Source: Massilia psychrophila (lineage in GTDB: Bacteria; Pseudomonadota; Gammaproteobacteria; Burkholderiales; Burkholderiaceae_D). From it: a stretch of 37,605 bases of DNA. Below are positions 1 through 8,235 of this stretch, piece by piece. The stretch covers positions 1-37,605 of the forward strand of contig NZ_PDOB01000037.1 in the NCBI RefSeq assembly GCF_002760665.1, written 5' to 3'. Under the pieces are notes generated by a model, which saw only the letters and a list, made by a program, of their open reading frames with translations, ran no database searches and was not told the origin of the DNA. Within the stretch, counting starts at the first letter, position 1; every line of letters begins with the position of its first letter. A program made the position numbers and the translations under genes.

Positions 1-934
1 GATGCGCGCCGGCGTGGCCGAGGTGCTGCCGGCGCCGGTCGCACCGCTCGACCTGGCGGCGGCGGTGGAGCGCGTCGCCCGCAAGCAGCGCGGCCTGGCG
101 CCGCGTGCGGTCGGCAAACTGTTCGCCTTCATTGCCTGCAAGGGCGGCAGTGGCGCCACCTTCCTCGCCACCAGCCTCGGCTTCCAGCTGGCGGAGGCCA
201 AAACAGTGCTGCTAGTCGACCTGAACCTGCAGTTCGGCGACGCCCTGTCGTTCGTGCATGACGCCCGGCCCGCCTCGACGCTGGCCGACGTCGCGCGCGA
301 CATCGGCCGCCTCGACGCCTCCTTCCTGGCCGCCAGCACGGTCAGGGTGGCGCCCAATTTCAGCATCCTGGCGGCACCGGACGACCACACGCAGGCACTC
401 GACATCACGCCAAGCCAGGTCGAGGCGGTGCTGGCGCTGGCGGTACTGCACTACGATTTCGTGCTGCTCGACGTCGGCCGCGCGATCGACACGCTGAGCA
501 TCAAGGCGCTCGACCATGCCAGCACCATTTTCGTCGTCATGCAAGCCGGCCTGCCGTCGATCCGCAACGCCAAGAAGATGCTGGCGATTTTCAAATCGCT
601 CGATTACGGCGCCGACAAGATCGAGCTGATCGTCAACCGCTTCGACAAGAAAGGGACGATCGGCGTCGCCAACATCGAACGCGCGCTGGGCAAGTTCAAG
701 CTGCACACGGTGCCGAACTCGTACAAGCAGGTGACCGCCTCGATCGACCATGGTGACCCGTTGATGACGACCGCGCGCGCCAACCCGGTGTCGCGCAACC
801 TGGCCGACTTCGCGCGCGTGCTCAGCCCGCGCCCGGCGGTCGGGCGCAGCCTGTTCGAACGCCTGCTCGGACGCGGCGCCGCCGGCCCCCGGTTGTCCTC
901 CCACACCACGGAAGAGCGCCATGTCGTTCCGTGA
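1..934 (+). CDS. cpaE: Tad/Flp pilus assembly ATPase CpaE/TadZ, 5' end outside window
   Basis: MinD/ParA-like ATPase that localises and helps assemble the Tad (Flp) pilus machine at the inner membrane. About 310 residues are visible. The first ~30 look like the end of a receiver-like domain, which in CpaE precedes the ATPase, so the true start lies left of the window and the ATG at base 2 is probably internal. A deviant Walker A (KGGSGAT, visible residues 47-53) and a VLLVD strand (69-73) followed by QFGD are typical of CpaE. The stop at 932-934 overlaps the cpaF start at 921, which suggests translational coupling. Family assignment is firm; only the 5' extent is unknown. Confidence 0.9.
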   Translation, partial: MRAGVAEVLPAPVAPLDLAAAVERVARKQRGLAPRAVGKLFAFIACKGGSGATFLATSLGFQLAEAKTVLLVDLNLQFGDALSFVHDARPASTLADVARDIGRLDASFLAASTVRVAPNFSILAAPDDHTQALDITPSQVEAVLALAVLHYDFVLLDVGRAIDTLSIKALDHASTIFVVMQAGLPSIRNAKKMLAIFKSLDYGADKIELIVNRFDKKGTIGVANIERALGKFKLHTVPNSYKQVTASIDHGDPLMTTARANPVSRNLADFARVLSPRPAVGRSLFERLLGRGAAGPRLSSHTTEERHVVP

Positions 935-2264
935 AAAACTCAGCGCCGCTCCACAGGCCGTCCCCCGCGTCCCGGGGCAGGATACCGCCGACGGCTACCA
1001 CGCGCTCAAGGGCAGCATCCACCTGAAATTGCTCGACAAGTTCGACCTTGCCGTACTCGAGGCACTGCCGGCGCCGCAGTTGCGCCTCGAAATTGCGGCG
1101 ATGGTCGAACACCTGCTCGACGAGGAACCGGCTGCCATCAACGAGCTCGAACGGCGCACCTTGATCCGCGACATCCAGCACGAAATGCTTGGCTTCGGCC
1201 CGCTCGAACAGCTGATGGCCGACCCGACCGTGTCCGACATCCTGGTCAACAGTTTTTCCCAGATCTACGTCGAACGCAAGGGCCGGCTCGAACTGTCCAG
1301 CGTGCGCTTCGCCGACGAGAAGCACCTGCTGCGCATCATCGACAAGATCGTCTCGCTGGTGGGGCGGCGCATCGACGAGTCGAGCCCGATGGTCGACGCC
1401 CGCCTGCCCGACGGCTCGCGCGTCAACGCGGTGATCCCGCCGGTGGCGCTGGACGGGCCGATGATGTCGATCCGCCGCTTCGCCCACATCCCTTTGAAAA
1501 TGCACAACCTGGTCGACGACCTGCGCAGCCTGACGCCGGACATGGCCGCTGTCCTCGAGGGCCTGTGCAAGGCCAAGGTCAACATGATCATTTCGGGCGG
1601 CACAGGCGCCGGCAAAACCACCCTGCTCAACATCCTCTCCGGCTTCATCCCGCTGGCCGAACGCGTCGTCACCATCGAGGACGCCGCCGAGCTGCAGATG
1701 CAGCAGCCGCACGTGGTGCGCATGGAGACGCGGCCGGCCAACATCGAGGGCAAGGGCGAGATCACCCAGCGCGCCCTGGTGCGCAACGCGCTGCGCATGC
1801 GGCCCGACCGGATCATCATTGGCGAGGTGCGCGGCGCCGAGGCGGTCGACATGCTGCAGGCGATGAACACCGGCCACGACGGCTCGCTGACGACGATCCA
1901 CGCCAACAACGCGCGCGACGCGCTGTCGCGGCTGGAAAACATGATCGGCATGGCCAACCTGAATTTGCCGCACAAGGCCGCACGCCAGCAGATCGCCTCG
2001 GCCATCACGGTCGTCATCCAGGCGCTGCGCCTGATCGACGGCAAGCGCAAGATCACCAGCATCCAGGAAATTACCGGCATGGAAGGCGACATCATCACGA
2101 TGCAGGAGATTTTCGCCTTTCGCCAGACCGGCGTCGGCGCCGACGGCACCGTCGAAGGCTATTTTCAGGCCACCGGCGTGCGGCCCAAGTTCAGCGAACG
2201 GCTGCGTGCGTTCGGCGTCACCCTGCCCGACACCATGTTCGACACCAGCCGCCATTACCAGTGA
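921..2264 (+). CDS. cpaF: Tad pilus secretion ATPase CpaF/TadA
   Basis: Hexameric GspE/VirB11-type ATPase that powers Flp pilin extrusion (and often retraction) from the cytoplasmic face of the inner membrane. The 447 residues match the family length. Walker [10 protein letters not shown] is at residues 226-234, the Walker B region RIIIGEVRG at 297-305 with the expected Glu302, and the His box ending TTIHAN at about 324-329. The N-terminal domain carries the usual GFGPLEQL motif (91-98). The ATG at 921 overlaps the cpaE 3' end by 14 nt and sits behind GGAAGAG. tadB follows after 27 nt, so this is one operon. Confidence 0.96.
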   Translation: MSFREKLSAAPQAVPRVPGQDTADGYHALKGSIHLKLLDKFDLAVLEALPAPQLRLEIAAMVEHLLDEEPAAINELERRTLIRDIQHEMLGFGPLEQLMADPTVSDILVNSFSQIYVERKGRLELSSVRFADEKHLLRIIDKIVSLVGRRIDESSPMVDARLPDGSRVNAVIPPVALDGPMMSIRRFAHIPLKMHNLVDDLRSLTPDMAAVLEGLCKAKVNMIISGGTGAGKTTLLNILSGFIPLAERVVTIEDAAELQMQQPHVVRMETRPANIEGKGEITQRALVRNALRMRPDRIIIGEVRGAEAVDMLQAMNTGHDGSLTTIHANNARDALSRLENMIGMANLNLPHKAARQQIASAITVVIQALRLIDGKRKITSIQEITGMEGDIITMQEIFAFRQTGVGADGTVEGYFQATGVRPKFSERLRAFGVTLPDTMFDTSRHYQ

Positions 2265-2291
2265 ATTTTCAGTGAAAATAAAGGAGCGATC

Positions 2292-3293
2292 ATGCTGCCC
2301 AAGGCCGCGGAACAAATCCAGCAATTCCCCTTGATGGTGTCGGTGCTGGTGTTCGTCGCCGTCGTGCTGCTGCTCGAGGGGGTGTACCTGATGTGGCGCG
2401 CCTACCGCGGACCGGCGGCGACCAAGGTTGCGCAGCGGTTGCAGGCGCTGTCGGCGGCGGCCGACGGCTCGGCGCAGTCATCGCTGCTGCGCCAGCGCAT
2501 GATGAGCGAGCTGCCGCCGCTCGAGCGATTGCTGCTGCGCCTGCCGCGCGCCCACCAGCTCGACCGCTGGATCCTGCAGGCCGGCCTGCATTGGCCGGTG
2601 TCCACCCTGCTGCTCGGCTCGCTGGCGCTCGGCGCCACTATCCTGCTGGCGGCAACGTCGCTGCTGCACCAGCCGCTGTGGACCGGCATGGCCGCGGGCG
2701 CGGCGGCGGCCGTTGCGCCGCTGGCATACGTGCGGCACAAACGCGCTCGAAGGCTCATCAAGCTCGAGCAGCAACTGCCCGACGCCCTCGACCTGATGGC
2801 GCGCGCGCTGCGCGCCGGCCACGCCTTCGGCGCCGGCCTGCAGATGATCGGCGAGGAGATGGCCGAGCCGATCGCCGGCGAGTTCCGCTTCGTCCACGAC
2901 GAGGTCAACTTCGGCGTGTCGCTCGAACAGGCGCTTGCCAATTTCTCGGTGCGGGTGCCGGTCACGGACGTGCGCTACTTCGTTGTCGCGGTCCTGATCC
3001 AGCGCGATTCTGGCGGCAACCTGACCGAGGTCTTGGCTAATCTCTCCCGCCTGATTCGCGAACGCCTGAAGTTGTTTCGGCACGTGCGGGTGCTGTCGGC
3101 CGAGGGCCGCATGTCGGCCTGGCTGCTGTCGCTGATGCCGTTCGCCATTGCCCTGCTGATGACTGTTTTTAACCCCACTTTCATGGCGCCGCTGTGGAAC
3201 GACCCGATGGGCGTGGCGATCGTGCGCGGCATGCTGCTGTCGATGGCCTTCGGCGTTTTAATGCTGCGCAAAATCATTCGCATCCGCATCTGA
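2292..3293 (+). CDS. tadB: Tad pilus inner-membrane platform protein TadB
   Basis: One of two GspF-like inner-membrane proteins thought to form the platform that couples CpaF to pilin assembly. It has 333 residues, with an N-terminal membrane segment (about 13-35), a second hydrophobic region around 105-145, a cytoplasmic T2SSF domain containing LPDALDLMARALRAG, and two C-terminal membrane segments. AAGGAG lies 6 nt before the ATG. tadC follows after 10 nt, the conserved tadA-tadB-tadC order. TadB and TadC are paralogues; position and the longer N-terminal region point to TadB. Confidence 0.93.
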   Translation: MLPKAAEQIQQFPLMVSVLVFVAVVLLLEGVYLMWRAYRGPAATKVAQRLQALSAAADGSAQSSLLRQRMMSELPPLERLLLRLPRAHQLDRWILQAGLHWPVSTLLLGSLALGATILLAATSLLHQPLWTGMAAGAAAAVAPLAYVRHKRARRLIKLEQQLPDALDLMARALRAGHAFGAGLQMIGEEMAEPIAGEFRFVHDEVNFGVSLEQALANFSVRVPVTDVRYFVVAVLIQRDSGGNLTEVLANLSRLIRERLKLFRHVRVLSAEGRMSAWLLSLMPFAIALLMTVFNPTFMAPLWNDPMGVAIVRGMLLSMAFGVLMLRKIIRIRI

Positions 3294-3303
3294 GGAGACT
3301 GCC

Positions 3304-4212
3304 ATGTTGATACTCGCCGCCCTGGTCTTTCTGTCCGTCGCCGCCGCCGCCGGCGGCATTTTCCTGCTGCTGGCGCCTAACCGCCTGGGTCGGCGCCTGC
3401 ACACCATCGGCAACCCGACCGGCAAGCCCGACTGGAGCGTGACGGTGGCGCAGGCGATCGGCCCGTTCGCCGGCATCATGGCGCCTTCCGGCGACTGGGA
3501 GCACGCGCCGCTGCGCCTGCGCTTCATCAACGCCGGCTGGCGGCGCGAGGATGCGCGGCTGATCTACTTCGGCGCCAAGACGGTGCTGCCGCTGGCGCTG
3601 GCGCTGGCGATCTACGCGTTGCTGCGCGCCTTCAGCAGCGTCGACGACATGACGGCGATGATGTGCCTGATGATCGGCGCGCTGGTCGGCTGCTATGTGC
3701 CGAACCTGGTGCTGGCGATCAAGCTGCGCGAGCGCAAGCGCACCATTTTCGAGAACTTCCCGGATGCGGCCGACCTGATGCTGGTGTGCGTCGAAGCCGG
3801 CCTTGGGCTGGACGCGGCGCTGGCCAGGATCACCGACGAGATCCGACTTTCCAGCCCGGCGCTTGCCGAAGAGCTGCACCTGACCAACCTCGAACTGCGC
3901 GCCGGCGCCAGCCGCGCCCAATCGCTGCGCAACCTGGCGCTGCGCACCGGTATCGAGGAGATCGGCACCTTCGCCACCATGCTGGCGCAGTCCGACAAGT
4001 TCGGCACCAGCATCGGCGAATCGCTGCGGGTGTTTTCCGAAGACCTGCGCCACAAGCGCCAGGCGCGCGCCGAGGAGCACGCCGCCAAGGTGCCGACCAA
4101 GATGCTGATCCCGCTGGTGCTGTGCATTTTCCCGGCGATCCTGATGGTGATACTGGGGCCGGCGATGATCGTCATCATCCGCACCATCGGGCCGATCCTC
4201 AGCGCCGGTTGA
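3304..4212 (+). CDS. tadC: Tad pilus inner-membrane platform protein TadC
   Basis: Second T2SSF-domain membrane protein of the Tad platform. The 302 residues begin with a hydrophobic segment (about 1-24), followed by a paired hydrophobic region around 90-140, a cytoplasmic T2SSF domain with FPDAADLMLVCVEAG, and a strongly hydrophobic C-terminal segment just before the stop. GAGGAG precedes the ATG. The last 14 nt overlap the 3' end of the convergent response-regulator gene. tadD-like lipoprotein genes often follow tadC, but the + strand cluster ends here, so any pilin, secretin and tadD genes must lie upstream or elsewhere. Confidence 0.93.
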   Translation: MLILAALVFLSVAAAAGGIFLLLAPNRLGRRLHTIGNPTGKPDWSVTVAQAIGPFAGIMAPSGDWEHAPLRLRFINAGWRREDARLIYFGAKTVLPLALALAIYALLRAFSSVDDMTAMMCLMIGALVGCYVPNLVLAIKLRERKRTIFENFPDAADLMLVCVEAGLGLDAALARITDEIRLSSPALAEELHLTNLELRAGASRAQSLRNLALRTGIEEIGTFATMLAQSDKFGTSIGESLRVFSEDLRHKRQARAEEHAAKVPTKMLIPLVLCIFPAILMVILGPAMIVIIRTIGPILSAG

Positions 4213-4933
4213 GGGGGGCCGTCCGCTGCCTGGCCGTCTTGGTGCGTACCAGCGCGTGGCGCACCGCATACACATACAACTCGAGCCGGCTGGCCACGCC
4301 CAGCTTGCGATAGATCGACGTCAAGTGGTTACGCAGCGTGTGCTCGGAAATAAACAACTGCGCGGCCAGCACATGGTTGGCGCTGCCGCTGTGTTCGACG
4401 GTGGCCTTGACGATGTCGCGTTCGCGCGTCGTCAGTTGCGTGTGCCGGGCCAGTTCGGGGTCAAGCCGCTGCGCGGCGCGCGCATCGAACACCTGGCCGA
4501 ACACCCGCCCCATCGTGCCGGCGTCGAACCACAGTTCGCCGCGATGGATTTTTTCGATTGCCTTGAGTACCTGTTCGGCCGCCACTTCCTTGTGCAGGAT
4601 ACCGCGGGCGCCGCGCCGCACCGCCAGGTCGAGCGTACCGGTGTCGCGCTCGGCGGTCAGCAGCAGCGCCCGCGACAGGCCGTTGGCCAGCAGCTCCGGC
4701 AGGAAATCGATCATGCAGACGCCATCCAGGTCGATGTCGAGCAGGATCACGTCCGGCGCCAGTTGCGCCGCCTTGGCCAGCGCGTCGGCGCAGGTGCGCG
4801 CGGTGCCGACGACCCCCATGCGCGGGCGTTCGCCGTCGATCAGCTTCTGCAGGCCCCACAGCATGACCTGGTGGTCTTCGACCAGCAGCACGCCGATGGC
4901 CGCGCCGGGCGCCGCCGGCACTGGGCCGCTCAT
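4199..4933 (-). CDS. NarL/FixJ-type response regulator
   Basis: DNA-binding two-component regulator of 244 residues. The receiver domain (about 14-135) has the acidic pair at E19/D20, a probable phospho-acceptor D66 in VILLD and the conserved Lys115 in ILHKE. A LuxR-type helix-turn-helix follows (about 170-216, containing LTTRERDIV and SEHTLRNHL). I chose the ATG at 4933 because it forms an ATGA overlap with the kinase stop codon; an in-frame ATG six codons upstream (4951) is possible. It is coupled to the kinase gene and convergent with tadC, so pilus control is a reasonable but unproven guess. Confidence 0.92.
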   Translation of the reverse strand: MSGPVPAAPGAAIGVLLVEDHQVMLWGLQKLIDGERPRMGVVGTARTCADALAKAAQLAPDVILLDIDLDGVCMIDFLPELLANGLSRALLLTAERDTGTLDLAVRRGARGILHKEVAAEQVLKAIEKIHRGELWFDAGTMGRVFGQVFDARAAQRLDPELARHTQLTTRERDIVKATVEHSGSANHVLAAQLFISEHTLRNHLTSIYRKLGVASRLELYVYAVRHALVRTKTARQRTAPLNRR

Positions 4934-6633
4934 ATCGGAATCTCGACGCATACGACCGTGCTGCCCAGCGGCCCCTGGCGCACCGAGGCGGTGCCGCCCA
5001 GCGCGGTGGCGCGCGCGTTGATCGAGCGCGGCAGGAAGGCCAGTGGCGGCCCAGCGCTGCCGTTTTCACTGTCGTTGCTGATCTCGATACGCAGCAAGCG
5101 CTCGCTGCAGCGCAGCCACACCGCGCCATGTTTCGCTTGCGTGTGGTGGCAGATATTGCTCAGGCCTTCGCGCACGATCTGCAGCACTTCCGCCGTGAGG
5201 CGGTCGCCGAAGCCTACCTGTCCCTCCATGTGGATACGGATGTCGACGCCGTACACCGCCATCGCCTGCTCGCTCTGCAGCTGCAGCGCCGCCAGGCACA
5301 CCGGCACCTGCATGCCGGGGTCGACGCCGACGCCAAGGGCGAAGTCGCGCAATTGCGTGATCACGCCTTGGCTCACCGCCAGTAATTTGTCGATTTCGCC
5401 GATCAGCGGATTGGCCGGGTCGGCCCGCTTGCGCAGCGCCACCAGGGCGAACTGGAGGCCGACGTAAGGCTGGATTACGCTGTCGTGCACGTCGAGTGCG
5501 AGTTTTTTGCGCGTTAGCCGGGCCGCGTCGGAAGCAATACGGTCGAGCAAATCGATGCGGTCGATGACGTGCAGGCCTTGCGCGACAATCTGCGCCAGGA
5601 ACAGCGCGTCGGTGCGGCCCAGCTGGCGCCGGCGGCTGGTAACGTAGATGCGGCCCTTGCCGCGGCCCAGAACCAGCGGCGCACTGATGAAGCAATCGGC
5701 CTCCAGCAGGTCGGCCAGGGCGGCCAGCTGCGCGCTGTCGAACCGGCGCCAGCGCGACGGCTCGCCGGCGTGGCTGAGTGCGGTTGGCGGCAGCAGGCGC
5801 CAGTGGCGCCATTCCGCCAGGCCGCGGCGATACAGCAAAATATGGGTGCGCGGAAACGGCAGCAGCGCAAGCGCCAGCGCCGCATCGACCGGATCGGCCG
5901 GCACCGTCAACGGGCCGCCGGCGCCGACGCAGCGGCAGCCATACTGGCCGGTGTCGCGCTCTTCGAGCAGCACGATGCAACGCTCGGCACCAAAAAAAGC
6001 GCGGGTGTTTTCAAGCGCCGCCGTCAAGCTGCGGTCGACCCCGAAACGCGGATTGCAGGCCCTGTTCAAATCGCGCAGCAGTGCCAACCGGCAGTGCGCC
6101 TGGATGCTGCGTTCGCTCATCAACGCAATCGCGTAACCGAGCGCGAGCAGGAAGGCAGCGCCCAACAGCAACTGCTGCTGGGCGGCGCCCGGCGTCTCGG
6201 CCAGGGCGCCGCCGCAGTACAGCACCGCCGAGCCGATGGCAATACGCCCGCCTTCGTGCAGCCCCCAGCGCATCGAGCCAACAATCATGGCGAGCATCAG
6301 GAAAATAATGGGCAGAATATCGACATGGCCGCCGACGGCAAAGATGACGGAAGCGGCAGCCATGTCGAGCCAGTGCATCAGCCTGCCTCGCGACCAGGGC
6401 AGGCGGTATTCGGCGCACACCGACACGGCCATGCAGGTCGCCGCATAGCAGGCCAGCAGCAGCAGCGCGGCGGCGTGGCTGCGGGCGTCGCCGCGCGGAT
6501 CGACGACGATCGCGAGCAAGGCCGACAATGCCAGCAACAGCCTGATGCGCCCCATTACCTGGGCATCGGCGAACTGCGATTGCGGCCCGGTGAGAGGCCC
6601 ATATTTGGGGGGTGGGCATGGCGGCATGGGCAA
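4930..6633 (-). CDS. Membrane-anchored GAF-domain histidine kinase (NarL-type partner)
   Basis: Sensor kinase of up to 567 residues. The N-terminal third holds several hydrophobic segments (about 30-45, 54-73, 90-120, 130-145, 155-172). A GAF-like region (about 195-355) follows, then a HisKA_3 dimerisation helix with the phospho-accepting His383 in LDVHDSV, then a C-terminal HATPase with an EGLSN N-box. The glycine-rich ATP-lid region is unusual: NDSENGSAG stands where DxGxG is normal. The start is uncertain: TTG at 6633 has GAGG 7 nt upstream, while ATG at 6627 has a poorly spaced site. The stop overlaps the regulator start as ATGA. Signal and targets are not visible. Confidence 0.87.
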   Translation of the reverse strand: MPMPPCPPPKYGPLTGPQSQFADAQVMGRIRLLLALSALLAIVVDPRGDARSHAAALLLLACYAATCMAVSVCAEYRLPWSRGRLMHWLDMAAASVIFAVGGHVDILPIIFLMLAMIVGSMRWGLHEGGRIAIGSAVLYCGGALAETPGAAQQQLLLGAAFLLALGYAIALMSERSIQAHCRLALLRDLNRACNPRFGVDRSLTAALENTRAFFGAERCIVLLEERDTGQYGCRCVGAGGPLTVPADPVDAALALALLPFPRTHILLYRRGLAEWRHWRLLPPTALSHAGEPSRWRRFDSAQLAALADLLEADCFISAPLVLGRGKGRIYVTSRRRQLGRTDALFLAQIVAQGLHVIDRIDLLDRIASDAARLTRKKLALDVHDSVIQPYVGLQFALVALRKRADPANPLIGEIDKLLAVSQGVITQLRDFALGVGVDPGMQVPVCLAALQLQSEQAMAVYGVDIRIHMEGQVGFGDRLTAEVLQIVREGLSNICHHTQAKHGAVWLRCSERLLRIEISNDSENGSAGPPLAFLPRSINARATALGGTASVRQGPLGSTVVCVEIPI

Positions 6634-6675
6634 GCTGAATCCTCGTATCGCCGTCGCAGCGCGCAGCGTTTCCCT

Positions 6676-6732
6676 GAATGAAGTTGCTATTTATATATTA
6701 ACAGTTTATTGTATGTTATAATGCTTGCAACT
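6676..6732. promoter_or_regulatory. AT-rich divergent promoter region
   Basis: A sharply AT-rich stretch in otherwise GC-rich DNA, between the kinase gene (minus) and the GMC gene (plus). On the plus strand TATAAT occurs at 6717-6722 but no good -35 hexamer sits 16-18 nt upstream. On the minus strand TTGCAA, 16 nt, TAAACT is a weak match. It probably drives one or both divergent genes; the exact start sites cannot be read. Confidence 0.4.
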
Positions 6733-6858
6733 ACATGACGTGGCGCAGGACCATCAGCACTTCTCGTCCTTCCCGTTGCGCACCTTGCCTTCAGCGATCC
6801 GTCCGGTCGCCTTCCCAACAGTAAAATCTCCGAGCCCCTTTCCTTTCCCTTTTTCCTC

Positions 6859-8151
6859 ATGACCGAAGCACTCGCTCCATCCTACGACGCGATCATCGTC
6901 GGCAGCGGCCCTGGCGGGGCGACGGTCGCGCGCCAGCTTGCCCGGCGCGGTTGGCGCGTGCTGGTGCTCGAACAAGGCAGCGCGGCGCCGCTGGCCGGCA
7001 CGCTCAAACAGGTGGCAAGCATCGCGGCGGTGCCGGGCAAAGGGATGTTCATCGGGCGCGATGCATCGCTGCTGGTGCAAGGCGTTGCCGCCGGCGGCAG
7101 CTCGACAATCAACTTCGCCACCGCGGCCAACCCGCCGTTGGCCATGTTCGCGGCCCACGGCATCGACCTGGGCCCGGCCCTCAACCAGCTGCGCGCGGAA
7201 CTGCCGATCGGCCCCCTGCCCGATGCGCTGGTCGGTCCCATGGCGGCGCGCATCATGCAGGCCGCCCGCTCGCTCGGCATCGACTGGCAAAAGCTCGACA
7301 AGATGATCCGCCCGTCGACATGCCGCAGCGGCTGCTGGCGCTGCGCCTACGGCTGCCCGTTCGGCGCCAAATGGAGCGCGCGCGACTTTCTCGACGAAGC
7401 GGGCCGGCACGGCGCGCAGTTGTTCGATCGCGCCAGGGTGGAACGCGTACTGTTCGAGGATGGCCGCGCGAGCGGCGTCGAATTTGAGCGCGGCGGACAG
7501 CTGCAAGTTGCCAGCGCGCCGGTCGTGGTGCTGGCCGGCGGCGGCGTCGGCAGCCCGCGGCTGCTGCACGCATCCGGACTGCGGGGGCGTACCAGCAGTT
7601 TTTTCAGCGATCCCGTGATCGCCGTGATGGGCAGCGTCGGCGGCATCGACGGCGGTGCCGAAGTGCCGATGGCGGCCGGCGTGCGCTTCGACGCCCTCGG
7701 CATCACGCTGGCAGACATGACGTTGCCGAAACCGATGTACCAGGGCTTCACCGCGCAAGCCGGACGGTTCGACCGCCTGTTCGCGCATCGCCGCACGCTT
7801 TCCATCATGGTCAAGATCCGCGACGAAATCGGCGGCGCCGTTGGCCCGCGCTGGGCCAGCAAACCCTTGCAGGCGCCGGACCGGCAAAAGCTCGATCAAG
7901 GCGTCGGCATGGCGCGCGACATCCTGGCCGCGGCGGGAGCGACGCACGTTTTTCAAAGCCGCCATTTCGCCGCTCACCCGGGCGGCAGCGTGCGCATCGG
8001 CGACGGCGTCGACAGCGATTTGCAGGCCGCCGGCGCGGAGAATTTGTTCGTCTGCGACGCCTCGGTGATTCCGCAGGCGTGGGGGTTACCGCCGACGCTG
8101 ACCTTGCTGTGTCTTGGGACGCGTCTTGGAGAGCATTTAGCAGCGCGATAA
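6859..8151 (+). CDS. GMC-family FAD oxidoreductase with four-cysteine motif
   Basis: Flavin-dependent oxidoreductase of the glucose-methanol-choline superfamily, probably acting on alcohols or polyols; the substrate is not evident. Residues 10-40 form the FAD-binding fold (IIVGSGPGG, then VLVLEQG). GGSSTINFA (about 82-90) is the second FAD motif and HPGGSVRIG near residue 375 carries the active-site-type His. At 430 residues it is shorter than usual GMC enzymes (500-600). C155, C159, C162 and C166 are spaced CX3CX2CX3CP, like an iron-sulfur ligand set; some long-chain alcohol oxidases have a similar GCP motif. The ATG follows a pyrimidine tract with no Shine-Dalgarno. The gene stands alone and ends at a strong terminator. 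Confidence 0.85.
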   Translation: MTEALAPSYDAIIVGSGPGGATVARQLARRGWRVLVLEQGSAAPLAGTLKQVASIAAVPGKGMFIGRDASLLVQGVAAGGSSTINFATAANPPLAMFAAHGIDLGPALNQLRAELPIGPLPDALVGPMAARIMQAARSLGIDWQKLDKMIRPSTCRSGCWRCAYGCPFGAKWSARDFLDEAGRHGAQLFDRARVERVLFEDGRASGVEFERGGQLQVASAPVVVLAGGGVGSPRLLHASGLRGRTSSFFSDPVIAVMGSVGGIDGGAEVPMAAGVRFDALGITLADMTLPKPMYQGFTAQAGRFDRLFAHRRTLSIMVKIRDEIGGAVGPRWASKPLQAPDRQKLDQGVGMARDILAAAGATHVFQSRHFAAHPGGSVRIGDGVDSDLQAAGAENLFVCDASVIPQAWGLPPTLTLLCLGTRLGEHLAAR

Positions 8152-8176
8152 GCTGCAGGCCGCCCCCGTAACAGAC

Positions 8177-8212
8177 AAAAAACCGCCAGGGCTTGCGCGC
8201 TGGCGGTTTTCT
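8177..8212. terminator. Bidirectional intrinsic terminator between GMC gene and pnp
   Basis: Perfect 11-bp stem: AAAACCGCCAG at 8179-8189 pairs with CTGGCGGTTTT at 8200-8210 across a 10-nt loop. An A-run on the left and a T-run on the right let it work in both directions, ending the plus-strand GMC gene and the minus-strand pnp gene that converge here. Confidence 0.9.
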
Positions 8213-8235
8213 ATCGGCCGAAGCCGGGGTAAAAC

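Noticed and set aside
822-2324. 500-codon open frame on the minus strand across cpaF
   Set aside because: Antisense to a certain gene; GC-rich third positions keep the opposite strand open. Low-complexity His/Asp/Arg-rich product.
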